A stretch of 64,000 bases of DNA from NCBI GenBank assembly GCA_004519485.1, contig CP038115.1:186001-250000 (forward strand), given 5' to 3'. Of this stretch, positions 44,323 to 54,739 are shown piece after piece. This stretch comes from Nannochloropsis oceanica (taxonomy: Eukaryota > Sar > Eustigmatophyceae > Eustigmatales > Monodopsidaceae). The notes beneath the pieces were generated by a model. The model saw only the letters and a program-made list of their open reading frames with translations. It ran no database searches and was not told where the DNA came from. A program made the position numbers and the translations under genes. The number at the start of each line of letters is the position of its first letter. Positions within the stretch are counted from its first letter, which is position 1.

Positions 44323-46389
44323 ATGGACTTCCAGGGCGCAACCATAGGGCCTCACAGCAAAACATACCCGGCGGCCGCAAGCTCCAGTGGAATGCCTTCC
44401 GCGGACGCTGGAAGAACACCTCCCGCAGATCCAGACAGGTACGGTTATGTGCTGTCGGAGCAAGAACAGAGCCACGCCCACAACAAAAAACTCGAGGCGG
44501 CTGCCGATTTCCAGGGGCCGGTTAAAAAACGGACGTGCACGGACCCTTTATTCTTGTTATTGCTTTTGGGGGCATGGGCGGCCATGACGTGGATTGGGCG
44601 CAAGGCCATGCTTGGGGGGCACGTAGAAGTCCTGACCCATGGGTACGACTGGGAGGGCAACGTATGCCAAGGCGCCACGCCCGTCTTCATGCCCATCAAC
44701 ATTAAGACTATGGGCATATGCTTAGCTGAATGCCCCAAAACCTTTGATCCGGCCGTCGTCTATTGCATCGGCAACGTGGCCGCGACGGAAGACAACATCC
44801 TCAATGGGTACTGTCTACCCCAATATCCGACAAAGGAAGTCATGAATCGCTGCTACATCACAAACAGTACAGCCCTCGAGATCTTTAATATGGCCAAAGC
44901 CTACAAAAATGATTTAGACGTCACCATCCTCTCTGAATTCTACGGCGACGTGTTCAATGCTCGGGCGTACATTTTTGGAATCGGCTTCGGTGCTGCACTT
45001 GTCCTTGGGTTCATCTGGACCTGGATACTCCGTACACCCTGTCTGATTCACGTCGCTGTATGGATGGTCAATTTCCTGGTGTGGGGCTTCTTGGGGGCGC
45101 TCGGTTCTTTGATGTACATGTGGTCGAATGATTGGAAGAGTGACGTGCCCCAGACGCATACTGATAGGGAGGTCTGGGCAGCGAAGGGGCTAGGCATTTT
45201 TTTCTTGATCTTGTGCGTATTGTGGTTGTGCATGCTTGTATTCTTGCGGAAAAGGATTAATTTGGCGATTGGCCTTGTGAAAGAAGCGGCACGTGCGGTG
45301 ATCTCGATGCCGCTGATGGTACTCTACCCTTTCTTACAAGCAGCAGGTTTTCTCATATTCCTGGTACCCTGGTCGTTCTACTCCATCAATGTTGCGTCCA
45401 TGGGTCATTTTGAGTCAAGGACGTTTGAAGGATTGAGTCTTGACCCCTCTGCTGCGGATGGGCCTCCGATTATCGTGCAACGATTTCAATACGGAGCAGG
45501 AAGTATAGATTATGCGTGGTACATGTTGTTTGTGTTGCTGTGGACCGCGCAATTTATTATCGCCGTGGGGCAGATCACCCTGGCTTTGGCTGTATCGACG
45601 TGGTACTTTACGAGGGAGAAGAGGGACATTGGGAGTGGGACGTTGTGCAGTGCGATGAGTGTGACAGGGTGCTATCATTTAGGTACTGCGGCTTTTGGCT
45701 CTTTGGTCATTGCGGTTGTTGAGTTCGTCCGGTCCGTGATTGCGTGGATACAGAAAAAGGCGAAGAGATCGGAATATAAAGCTGCTCAGTACCTCTTGTG
45801 TTGCTGTCAGTGCTGCTTGTGGTGTCTGGAGAACGTTTTGAAGTTCGTGAATAAAAATGCGTATATTCAAACGGCTATAAATGGCACTTCATTTTGTACC
45901 TCGGGGAAGAAGGCTTTCTTTTTGATAGCGCGGAATATATTGAGAATTGGTGCCGTTTCCTTAGTGAGTGAATTTGTTATCATCATCGGCAAGGTTTTCA
46001 TTTCTGTGTGTGCCGGTGGGATCTCCTATTATAGCATGACCTTCCTCCTGGAAGATAAGATTCATTCTCCGGTTGGTCCTACAATTTTAGTGGTCATTCT
46101 GGCATGGTTTACAGCTGACATGTTTTGTCAGATTTTTTCGATGACCGTTTCAACGTTGCTTCAGGCTTTTATTGCTGATGAGGAGATGTTTGGTCCTGAG
46201 GAACGTTATGCTTGCCCAGAGTTGGCAGCGTATATTGAGGAGAATGGAGGAGCGAGGGACATAGGAGGGGGAAGGAGAAGCAGTTTGAGTGCCGGGCATG
46301 GGCATGATGGGGGGAATGAAGAGGGCAGGAGTCGAGGGAGAGGGAAGCACAGGCAAGAGGTCGATATAGTCGCCAAGGTAGCTGTGTGA
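44323..46389 (+). CDS. Choline transporter-like protein (CTL/SLC44 family)
   Basis: An intron-free gene of 688 residues. SLC44 proteins are multi-span membrane proteins linked to choline or ethanolamine uptake and lipid supply. After a polar N-terminus of about 70 residues comes the first span (FLLLLLLGAWAAMTWIG). A large loop then carries several Cys and NxS/T sites (CLAECPKTF, YCIGN, YCLPQYP, RCYITNST), typical of the family's first extracellular loop. About nine further spans follow. The family core is visible: YYMLF-like YAWYMLFVLLWTAQFI, WYFTREK, then GSLVIAVVEFVRSVI, CCCQCCLWCLENVLKFVNKNAYIQ split over two segments, and FCTSGKKAF. The CCxCCxxCxE/FxNKNAYIxxAI block is diagnostic. Substrate specificity cannot be told from sequence. 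Confidence 0.95.
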   Translation: MDFQGATIGPHSKTYPAAASSSGMPSADAGRTPPADPDRYGYVLSEQEQSHAHNKKLEAAADFQGPVKKRTCTDPLFLLLLLGAWAAMTWIGRKAMLGGHVEVLTHGYDWEGNVCQGATPVFMPINIKTMGICLAECPKTFDPAVVYCIGNVAATEDNILNGYCLPQYPTKEVMNRCYITNSTALEIFNMAKAYKNDLDVTILSEFYGDVFNARAYIFGIGFGAALVLGFIWTWILRTPCLIHVAVWMVNFLVWGFLGALGSLMYMWSNDWKSDVPQTHTDREVWAAKGLGIFFLILCVLWLCMLVFLRKRINLAIGLVKEAARAVISMPLMVLYPFLQAAGFLIFLVPWSFYSINVASMGHFESRTFEGLSLDPSAADGPPIIVQRFQYGAGSIDYAWYMLFVLLWTAQFIIAVGQITLALAVSTWYFTREKRDIGSGTLCSAMSVTGCYHLGTAAFGSLVIAVVEFVRSVIAWIQKKAKRSEYKAAQYLLCCCQCCLWCLENVLKFVNKNAYIQTAINGTSFCTSGKKAFFLIARNILRIGAVSLVSEFVIIIGKVFISVCAGGISYYSMTFLLEDKIHSPVGPTILVVILAWFTADMFCQIFSMTVSTLLQAFIADEEMFGPEERYACPELAAYIEENGGARDIGGGRRSSLSAGHGHDGGNEEGRSRGRGKHRQEVDIVAKVAV

Positions 46390-46676
46390 AAGTAGGAGGG
46401 AGGGGAGGAGGGAGGGAGTGTTGATGGTGGATTGACGGCGGGAATTTTTAAGATACTCTCTTTGCTTCCGCCCTTCGTATGTGAAATTAAGTATGTGAAG
46501 GGAGGTACGTGTAAAGAGAGGATAATGAAGAAGAGGAAGAAGTAAAACGGCGTACAAAACCCCCCAAAAAACAAAGAGCAATGAGAATGTTAAGGCAGAA
46601 AGTTGTAAATGCACATATCGTTCTTTGTCAATGTACTTGTCATCTATCTGGCTGTTTGTGTACCCCTTGAGTGCTT
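46390..46676. other. Convergent intergenic region: SLC44 / DRC10
   Basis: These 287 bp hold the facing 3' ends of two convergent genes; no feature is seen. Confidence 0.4.
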
Positions 46677-48098
46677 TTACTTATTTTTAGCAACCGTTGC
46701 CTTCTTGGGAGTGACGACAGGCGCGGCCTTCGTTGTGCCGGTTGCAGTCGCCTGTTTCTTCTTCGTGTCCACACTAGTCTTTGCCGCGGCACCTGCTTTG
46801 AGCGCTCCCTTCATTTTTCCTGCCACGCCTGCACCCATCTTTGCTTTCTCTCCCTTTTTGCCCCTTTTGCCCGTCTTCTTGGTGCTTTTTTTTTCTTTTT
46901 GATTGCTAGCTAGCTTGAGTGCCTTGAAAGCCACCAAAGCCTTGTGCCCCCTAAACATTGCCTGTATGCGAATCGCACACATGGCAGTGTGACGCATCCG
47001 CTCCCCCTCCAACACACGTAGCTGTCGCGCGTTCTCCATTGCTCGTAGCTCTGCTTCCTGACTCTCAACTGCCTCAAAATGCCCTCGGAGCTCATGCAGT
47101 TCGTGGTCCTCCGCCATCACGGTCGCCTGGAGCCGCCCCAAATCTGCTTGCTTCTGCTGCAAGGTGCTTTCATAGTGCTGGATCAAGGCAGCTAGCTCTC
47201 TTTTTAGCTGCTTTTGCTCGACCCTAGCCAGATTTTCTGCCTTTGTGTGCTCCTCGGCATGTCGGGTTAGCTCTGGGATTAATGTCTCGATACTCTGAGT
47301 TAGGCAAGACGTCGTCTCCTCGTGGTGCTGCGCGGCCAGCTCCAACATGGCCTCCAATTCCTGTGCAATCATCTCTTCTTCCTCTTGGACTTGAGCAGAT
47401 CTTACGGCCACTTCTATCTCGAGCTTGTGACGCAATGTTTGGAGGACAGTGGCCTCTTTGGCTTGCTCCCGCTGCTTGGTAACCCACGTGTGCCTCAGCG
47501 ATGCCAGTCTGTCCAAGGCATATTTTTCTTTCCCCGTCAACAAGCCAAGTGTGTTGGCCTGTCGTAAGTCTTCTTGCAAGGTGGTGGAGAATCGTTGCGC
47601 TAAGAGGCTCTTGAGCTCGTACAGGACTTCAAGAAAGGCAGCAGTAGAAGGCGAGATAGAAGTGGGGTGGTCGTTAATGTAATCCCTACGACGCAAAGCC
47701 CGCACGAGGTTGCCAGTAATGGACCGGTACAAATGGTGGATTTTATCTTCACGAGAAAAGGAGAGTGAGGACAGAGGGCTTGAAAGAGGGGCGGATCGCG
47801 TGTTTTTTCGGATGGGCACATCGGTGCCAGAGGAGAGAGAGGGGAGCAAGGGGGTCGGCGAGGGTGATGACGACGGTGACCACGGCGGCGACGACGACGA
47901 CGACAGCGACTTGAGGACTTCAATTTCAAGCTGGTGGTGCTTTTGAAAGAGGGTCAAAATCTGCGGCGAAGCCTGCAGGGTTTGCTTATCGGATGGCAGG
48001 CCGAGGGGAAGGCCGCCAAGCAAGGTCAACCCCTCCAAAGTGTCGTCGAGAATATGCAAAATGCGCTGCGCCTCGGTCTTGTTGGCCAAAACCAACAT
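46677..48098 (-). CDS. DRC10: Dynein regulatory complex subunit 10 (DRC10/IQCD)
   Basis: An intron-free minus-strand gene of 473 residues. DRC10 is part of the nexin-dynein regulatory complex, which links outer doublets and controls dynein in motile cilia and flagella. The protein follows human IQCD from end to end. It opens with EAQRILHILDDTLEGLTLL, where IQCD has EAKRIMSILDEAI. A middle segment FLEVLYELKSLLAQRF leads into long coiled coils with the IQHYESTLQQKQADL block, where IQCD has WIQKYDTEMGEKQ. An IQ calmodulin-binding motif (AIRIQAMFRGHKALVAF) comes next, and a Lys/Gly-rich basic tail ends the protein in both. A Ser/Pro-rich insert (about residues 67-110) is the main difference. It is divergent from the neighbouring Lifeguard gene. 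Confidence 0.85.
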   Translation of the reverse strand: MLVLANKTEAQRILHILDDTLEGLTLLGGLPLGLPSDKQTLQASPQILTLFQKHHQLEIEVLKSLSSSSSPPWSPSSSPSPTPLLPSLSSGTDVPIRKNTRSAPLSSPLSSLSFSREDKIHHLYRSITGNLVRALRRRDYINDHPTSISPSTAAFLEVLYELKSLLAQRFSTTLQEDLRQANTLGLLTGKEKYALDRLASLRHTWVTKQREQAKEATVLQTLRHKLEIEVAVRSAQVQEEEEMIAQELEAMLELAAQHHEETTSCLTQSIETLIPELTRHAEEHTKAENLARVEQKQLKRELAALIQHYESTLQQKQADLGRLQATVMAEDHELHELRGHFEAVESQEAELRAMENARQLRVLEGERMRHTAMCAIRIQAMFRGHKALVAFKALKLASNQKEKKSTKKTGKRGKKGEKAKMGAGVAGKMKGALKAGAAAKTSVDTKKKQATATGTTKAAPVVTPKKATVAKNK

Positions 48099-48546
48099 CT
48101 CTGACAGACTTTGATTGTAGTGATTGTATTATGAGTGCCAGCTCAAAGAATATATGATAGATATCTGAGTGTTCTTTTGGTGTAAACTTTTGGGCAAAAT
48201 TGAAAAAAAAACCAAAAAATCGTAACGTCTGGTGGAGGTTGCCAGGAGGTTGTCAGCACGCAAATCTTCTGGCGCGCGTTTCGTGTGTCGATGCGTGGCA
48301 TGTGCGCCTGTCAAATGTTTCTACGGCCGGAAACATAAGTTAATAATTCATAACTGGCGTGAATCAGGGATCTAAATGTCTTGTCATGACCTCATAATGG
48401 CGTGCAATTGAGGTACACCGCAGTAAGGCATCATCTAACAGCTCATCTTCATCTTCATCTACCTCTCCGACAGGCCCGAGACACTTATTTTCCTTCTCTA
48501 CACATCCAAATTCGCACAGAATTTGAACCTCAACAAGAACTTTAAC
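48099..48546. promoter_or_regulatory. Divergent promoter interval: DRC10 / Lifeguard
   Basis: These 448 bp lie between two opposite start codons; no coding frame is supported. The promoter role is inferred. Confidence 0.45.
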
Positions 48547-49912
48547 ATGTCTCACACTGTCAAGGCCCGCGACAGGCCCGAGGAGCTCGCGGCAGAGATG
48601 TACCCTGCACCAATCAATCCTGCTGTCATTTATGCTGCTGGCGGGCCCGCGGGCTACCACCAAGCACCGGTCACGATGCCACAGGCTGTTTATGATATCG
48701 GTGGCGGTGATTTTTATGGGGGCTGCCAAAGGTATTCTGCGACACAACCCGCGTATGCCATGGCGCACCCCACCTACTCGACGGCGGCCGTGCCGACCTT
48801 TATGGGCCAGTCTGCCACGGTACATGGCGTGGGGGGCCACGTACAGCACTACGGTGGTCTATCGGATGCCCCCCCATCGCAGTTCCAGCAACAATCGCCG
48901 CATTGCCTCCCGCCGCATCGACCAAATCACGCGGCTGGTGGACGCACGCCATATTCTGTCAAGCCTACCGCCGTTCAGCACGATGTTGAGGCGGGCGGGT
49001 TTGGGGAGCAGACGGTTTCGCCTTTTATGGCCAAGGCGGAGAAACAGATGCGTATGGCGTTCATTCGCAAGGTCTATACTATTTTGTCATGTCAGCTGCT
49101 GTTGAGTGCCTTGTTCTGCGCATATGTGACGCTTGACGGCGCGGCAAATGCCTTTGTCTTGTCGCACCAAGGTTTGTACGTGCTGGGAATCGTGGCATCG
49201 GTCGTGGTGCTGCTGTTATTAATGTGCTACCGAAGTTACTACCCAGTCAACTTGGGATTGCTTGCGATTTGGACGTTCTGTGAGGCGTATACGATTGGTA
49301 TTGTCACAGCTACATTTGCGCGTGCGGGGGAAGGGGAGCTGGTGGTCCAAGCGTTGGCGATCACGTTTGTCGTATTCTTTGCCCTGACCATCTTTACCTT
49401 TCAGGCCAAGATTGACTTTTCGTTCCTTGGTGGTATTCTTTTTGCTTCGACCTCGGTGCTGATCATATGGGGAATAATTGGAGCTATCTTTGGATTCCGC
49501 CCAGGTGCGTCAAGGAATGAGACTGAAGATGTGTCCAATGCCCTGCCTCTCGTCTCTAGTCATGCTCATTCTCAATCCCATCCACACAGGCTTTATATAC
49601 AGTTTGCTTGGCGCTGTCCTGTTTTCATTGTACATTGTCTTTGACACCTACATGCTGATGGAGAAACTGGATTATTCGGAATGGCTGCTTGCTTCCATCT
49701 CTTTATATCTCGTGAGTTTTTGTGTGCGCCTTATCCCTGGGTTGATGTGGGTGCTAACGTTACCTAGCGAATGTGTTTGATCTTACCTCGCGCTGCCACT
49801 CATGGAATCTTTCTCTTATGTCTCTGTCTGCTTTGAAACAAAATAGGACATAATTAATCTCTTCATCTTCATTCTGCAAATGCTCGTCGAGAGCCGGAGA
49901 CGGCAGGAATAA
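48547..49912 (+). CDS. Lifeguard/TMBIM (Bax inhibitor-1 superfamily) membrane protein
   Basis: Three exons (48547-49504, 49590-49711, 49847-49912), 381 residues; the donors are GTGCGT and GTGAGT. The last exon codes only 21 residues and was located because its DIINLFIFILQMLVESR completes the family's terminal span. Seven membrane segments follow a cytosolic N-terminus rich in Pro, Gln, Tyr and Gly, as in Lifeguard/GRINA proteins. Family signatures are RKVYTILSCQLLLSA, TFQAKIDFSFLGG and the YIVFDTYMLM block with the conserved Asp. These proteins sit in ER, Golgi or plasma membranes and modulate calcium leak and cell-death signalling. An upstream in-frame ATG at 48523 would add eight residues. 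Confidence 0.93.
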
Positions 49913-50395
49913 CGACAGACCCCTTCTGCCTTCTCACCCTCCGTCCGTGATTTCGAGAAAAGGTGAATGTGCGTAAACGTTGGACGTTGCATGCCTCTTT
50001 AATCTTCCAGGTTGGCCTCCCATGTATATGACGCAACGTCAAGAAAAGGAGGCGAGGGTCCGTTTACAGAGGCATCGAAATGAATTACCGCAATGCTGGC
50101 TTTAGATCGATAGCCCAAAGACGAACATGTAAACCTAATATTTATTCTGCATGATCACAAGAGCTTGATAAAGAGTGGTCCACAATTAAAGGACAGCAAG
50201 AATAGAAATATAGAGATTAGAACCTCTGAGATGACAATCACATGTTTGCATATTTTTCTATGAAAATATCGTCACCTGTTTGTTTTGGCTTGACTGTCAT
50301 TATCTACACACACCCTACTATACAGCATTTCTGAGAGGAAACGTTACTTGTCGACATGCATTCTACATTAAGTATGTGAAATTAATTTTCAAAAT
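49913..50395. other. Convergent intergenic region: Lifeguard / SulP
   Basis: These 483 bp of A/T-rich 3' flanks have no supported feature. Confidence 0.45.
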
Positions 50396-50526
50396 TTATT
50401 CTCCATTGTTTCCAATTTCTGCCATCACCTCCTCACCGTACGCCGCCACGAGCGAAACAGAATGCGCCCTCTCCAGTACGGCATGGGCCAGTTCCTCCTG
50501 TTTCGCTGACAAGGGTGACGAAGACG

Positions 50527-50567
<41 letters not shown>

Positions 50568-53215
50568 AACGAGAGGCCTACAAGCGTGACCATCGCCAGC
50601 GGCAACCCAGCTCCAACGGCCGCATCCATAGCTCTCCGGACCACAGTTTGTATATGCCCTTGCTCACTCCCACCTTTAGCCTTCCAGTCATTTTTTCCAC
50701 CACCATTTTTGCCGCCGTCTACTCCAATGTCTCTCGCACCAACGCCTTGTCCATCCAAAATGAGAAGCATATATGGGTTAGCCCCGCGGGCCCTTCGTTC
50801 GTATCGCAGGTAGTCTTCCAATCTCACTTGGACCCTTAAAGGCAACGAGGCAAGCCTCGCCAAATCCACAACGCACACATCGCATTTCCCCCTACGTCTT
50901 AAGACCGGTCTGACCAGCACACGCGTAATCAACGCCCCGCCCCGTGGCATCCAGTACAACAATAGCGCAGACGCACCCAAGCCCGTGAGCAATCCCAACT
51001 CTGTGTCGAACGCTAGAGTGACAAAAAACGTTACTAAAGTCACTACAAAATCAATCCTCGACCGTCGATACTCTTGTTTCAAACTCTCCAAGTCCAAAAG
51101 ATTCAAAAGCGCTACTTCAATTATAGCGCCTAGTGTCGCCCGGGGTAGATAATAAAAGAACTGTGCGAGGAATAACAAAACGACCATAACACAGAGAGCG
51201 CCCACGGCGTTCGCCAACTGTGTTTGAGTCCCAGCCGAGTAACTCACAGCAGACCTGGAAAATGAGCCAGACACGGGATAAGAAGCGAAAAAGGACCCTC
51301 CTATGTTAGCAGCGCCCAGTGCAAATAGCTCGCGATTGACGTTAAGGGGGTACCCTTTTTGCAAGGCGTATTTCTTGGCTATGGCGTAGGCCTAAAGAAG
51401 AGAGGGATGAATAACAGAACGTAGGGATGGAGAGAAGGTGAAGATAAAAACAGAGATATGACGTGTGGAAGGAAACGTAAACTCACCTCCATAAATGCCA
51501 CCAAAACAATGCTCAGGCTATGCCCCACAATCGCCCATAGGTGCTCCAACTCGGGTACCGCCGGCTTCGGCAAGCCCGCCGCGACATGCTTCACGATCAC
51601 TACCTCCACTCTCTGGGATACCAATAGCCGAGCAACAAGCGACGTCAGAATAACCAAGAGTAGATTCGCAAATGGATGTAAGATTTTAATCACTCCTCTC
51701 CTTCGTCGTTCTCTCGCTGTGGTTGGATACGGGGCGCGGTCCACAAGCCGGGTCTTAAGGTATTTCGCCCCAAGGAGGAGGAGGATGCAGGCTACTCCTA
51801 TTCCTGCTGAGGCGGCTTGTCCCTCATTAAGGTGGGTGAGGACATACCAGCACGACTGCCATGTATAGTCGAAGCGAGGGACGTTTTTCAAACCTAGAAT
51901 CTCTTTGCACTGACTAATACCTATCGCCAAAGCGGCCGCATTGGTGAAGCCCACCATCACAGCCGGAGGTATAAAATGAGCCATCAGTCCGAGGCGAAGC
52001 AGGCCTAGGGTTGCGAGGACGAGTCCAGAGACAAATGTGATGGAGAGAGCAGCTTGAATTCGAAGGGCGGTCGCCTCATCGTCAGGGAGGGAGAGGAGGG
52101 AGGGGTAGAGTAGGGAGTAGACGCGGGGTAGAGAGAGGGAGACGAGGGCAACCGGCCTGTGTGCGCATGTTTGAAAGCGATATTTATAGAAATTGCAATC
52201 AAAGCAAAGAGGAAAGGGGTCAAGAATGAAGGAGAGGCCGGTGTTGTTAGAACCTTTCGCCCTCTTCCCCTTTCCCTTCCTTCCACCGTAGCCTCTTCTA
52301 TTTTTGCGTACCCGATTGAGAGATGTCGGGATGTACCAAAAAGACTATAAATAAGAGGGCCAGCAAGAGCGCAGAATAGGCCGTAGACGGGGGGAAGCTC
52401 TGCGAGGACGGCGTAGGACATACCTTGAGGGGCGGATGGGTGAGCGGAAGAGGAGAATGAATTTTGGTGAACGAGGAAGCGTGGGCATTTATTTATGCGT
52501 GTACGTGATGGATGGAAGTCGCAAACAGGCAAAATGGCATTACTTCGTTGAGAAATATTTTGTGTGTATGCGAATCAATGACCTCAGTTTTGAACTAATT
52601 ACCTTGCGGGATGACCATCACAGCCACGGTCAGCCCCCCAAGCATGTCCCCCCATAGCTGCTGTTTAGTGTAGCCGGGCAGCCACCTGCAGATGGACGGA
52701 GGCATCATTAAGAAACGAGCAAGCCACCGGGGCCATTTCTGGCAGCGGCGTCGCTTGCTATGGGCGTCGTCCTTAGACTGCGCTCCTCCCGCTCGAATCA
52801 CCGGAGTCTGGACTGCTGTCCAGGACAAAAGAGGGGTCTGCGAAGGCAAATGCAACGATTCTCGTACTACCCCGTCCTCATCGTCGTCATCCGCGTCGCT
52901 TGTTCGACGTAGCAGTGCCCAAGGACTTTCTGAATCTGTTTCTGATGCGGCTGCTGCATCATCGATTACGTGCGAGTGCTTGACGTGGGCCACCAGGGGC
53001 AAAGGCGGCAAACGTGGTAAGCTTTGGTCCTCTCCTTCCTCTGATGTATCCCCAGGCAGTCGAAGGTAACCTAACTTCGAGTCCGAGGAAAACGGCGATG
53101 TGAGGCGCATCTCTCTGTAGTTGTGTTGGTGTTGTGCGTAAGCGTCTGGCGTATTTGTTTGCAGGGGGCGTGCACGCGCCAAGGCGGTTTGTTGGCGTCT
53201 CTTACGATGACGCAT
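50396..53215 (-). CDS. SulP/SLC26 family anion (sulfate) transporter
   Basis: Four minus-strand exons (53215-52603, 52423-52312, 52156-51487, 51391-50396) encode 796 residues; phases are 1, 2, 0. SulP proteins move sulfate or other anions across membranes. A hydrophilic N-terminus of about 170 residues leads to the core: [33 protein letters not shown], split over exons 1 and 2, is the SulP signature. [24 protein letters not shown] and [31 protein letters not shown] are the other conserved blocks. A cytosolic STAS domain forms the C-terminus. It carries a 12- to 14-Ser run from a CTG/AGC repeat (50528-50563). The start codon lies only 29 bp from the left arm of a large inverted repeat, so the 5' UTR and promoter probably run into that element. 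Confidence 0.94.
50528..50563. repeat. (CTG)n triplet repeat, coding
   Basis: About 12 CTG units on the plus strand are read as AGC (Ser) on the minus strand in the STAS region of the SulP gene. Confidence 0.95.
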
Positions 53216-53243
53216 TGATGATTTAGGGTCCAAAATCAGATTG

Positions 53244-53767
53244 TTTTCCGCCTATATCCCCAATAGTTTATCTGCTAACACCCTTTATTATCACTACTTG
53301 GGAAATATCCACAAATTTATGGTAAAGAAGCTGTTTGCTAGGTACGCTTGCTCAACATGCTTCCTGGGCCGACAACTGGGGGGCGCAGGATCCCCGTCGA
53401 AATGGGCCTGAAGAGGAGGTTGGAGACGGCTGCCAGCACTTGCACGCGATCACAAATGCAAAAGTCGGCATAGATGCATCACTAGATAGGTTGACTGCTA
53501 CTCTCTCGGCAATAATAGGGCTGGAGTGGTCGGACAGGCCACCATGTTCATCTTTGTTGGGTACGCGAGCTCAAAATGGGGGAAGCCGCAAAGCCAGGCA
53601 ACGCAGGAGCCTTCTCCAACACACTGACCTTGAATTGAAAATATGCATGTAGTGGTACCAGTATAAATTTTGATCTACGGCTGTCGATTGGCCCGGAATA
53701 ATGGGGTCGATCAGATCATTAGCGGGTGTCTAAAGCCAGATATAGTGGGTTGGAGGACAAGGGAGAT
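53244..53767 (+). repeat. Inverted repeat, left arm (524 bp)
   Basis: Outer end at TTTTCCGCC, inner end at AAGGGAGAT. It differs from the right arm only near 53256, 53516 and 53694. Confidence 0.95.
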
Positions 53768-53920
53768 AGCGCTACTCTCATCCCACGATAGACATGCACT
53801 GTGTTCATTTTCATAATTTGATAATCCAGCATAAGAGCGCTATTTTGCTGTTCAAAAATGGTTTTCACAAGGTCGGAATCGTGTCCACGACCAGTCCCCG
53901 TTCAGACGGCTTGGGACCCC

Positions 53921-54444
53921 ATCTCCCTTGTCCTCCAACCCACTATATCTGGCTTTAGACACCCGCTAATGATCTGATCGACCCCATTATTCCGAGCCAA
54001 TCGACAGCCGTAGATCAAAATTTATACTGGTACCACTACATGCATATTTTCAATTCAAGGTCAGTGTGTTGGAGAAGGCTCCTGCGTTGCCTGGCTTTGC
54101 GGCTTCCCCCATTTTGAGCTCGCGTACCCAACAAAGATGAACATGGTGGCCTGTCCGACCACTCCAGCCCTACTATTGCCGAGAGAGTAGCAGTCAACCT
54201 ATCTAGTGATGCATCTATGCCGACTTTTGCATTTGTGATCGCGTGCAAGTGCTGGCAGCCGTCTCCAACCTCCTCTTCAGGCCCATTTCGACGGGGATCC
54301 TGCGCCCCCCAGTTGTCGGCCCAGGAAGCATGTTGAGCAAGCGTACCTAGCAAACAGCTTCTTTACCATAAATTTGTGGATATTTCCCAAGTAGTGATAA
54401 TAAAGGGTGTTAGCAGATAAACTATTGGGGGTATAGGCGGAAAA
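53921..54444 (-). repeat. Inverted repeat, right arm (524 bp)
   Basis: Reverse-complement copy of the left arm, with the same length and no gaps. It ends 295 bp before the DRG1 start codon. Confidence 0.95.
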
Positions 54445-54739
54445 GAACGCATGAACTGCTGCTATAGGTGCGATCGTTTCGCGGATTGGCGAGTGAGTGC
54501 ATTCCATCCATGCATCCTTTTACGCTTGCAATACATCACCCTGGCCCAAGCAGCACACTCCCAAATTCCCTGGACCATGTGCCTCTGTAATGCTGCCTTA
54601 TATTTTATGCGTGCCCTGACTCAACAGGGTCCGACCATTGACTCTCAAGCAGACGGGCAAGCCAGCATCATAATCTGCTCCTCCACATCGTAGAAGCCAG
54701 CTACCACTTCATTAACTGCAGCACCAGCCCAATCACAAC

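Larger units (their letters stand above)
53244..54444. mobile_element. 1.2-kb foldback-like element: long inverted repeat
   Basis: The left arm 53244-53767 and right arm 53921-54444 are inverted copies of 524 bp each. I aligned them block by block: no gaps and exactly three mismatches, all transitions (99.4% identity). A 153-bp unique spacer (53768-53920) separates them. The ends are TTTTCCGCC and GGCGGAAAA. I find no clear target-site duplication in the flanks. Each arm holds a 105-codon open frame read from outside inward, without an ATG and with no recognisable domain; the two copies differ at one residue (Ile/Val). The element fills most of the divergent interval between SulP and DRG1. 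Foldback/MITE-type non-autonomous DNA transposon is my best call; a local inverted duplication is the alternative. Confidence 0.75.

Noticed and set aside
53335-53652. 105-codon frame in each arm of the inverted repeat
   Set aside because: It starts at TTG, has no ATG and no known domain. Two copies in one repeat do not show that it is translated, so I kept it as part of the element and not as a gene.
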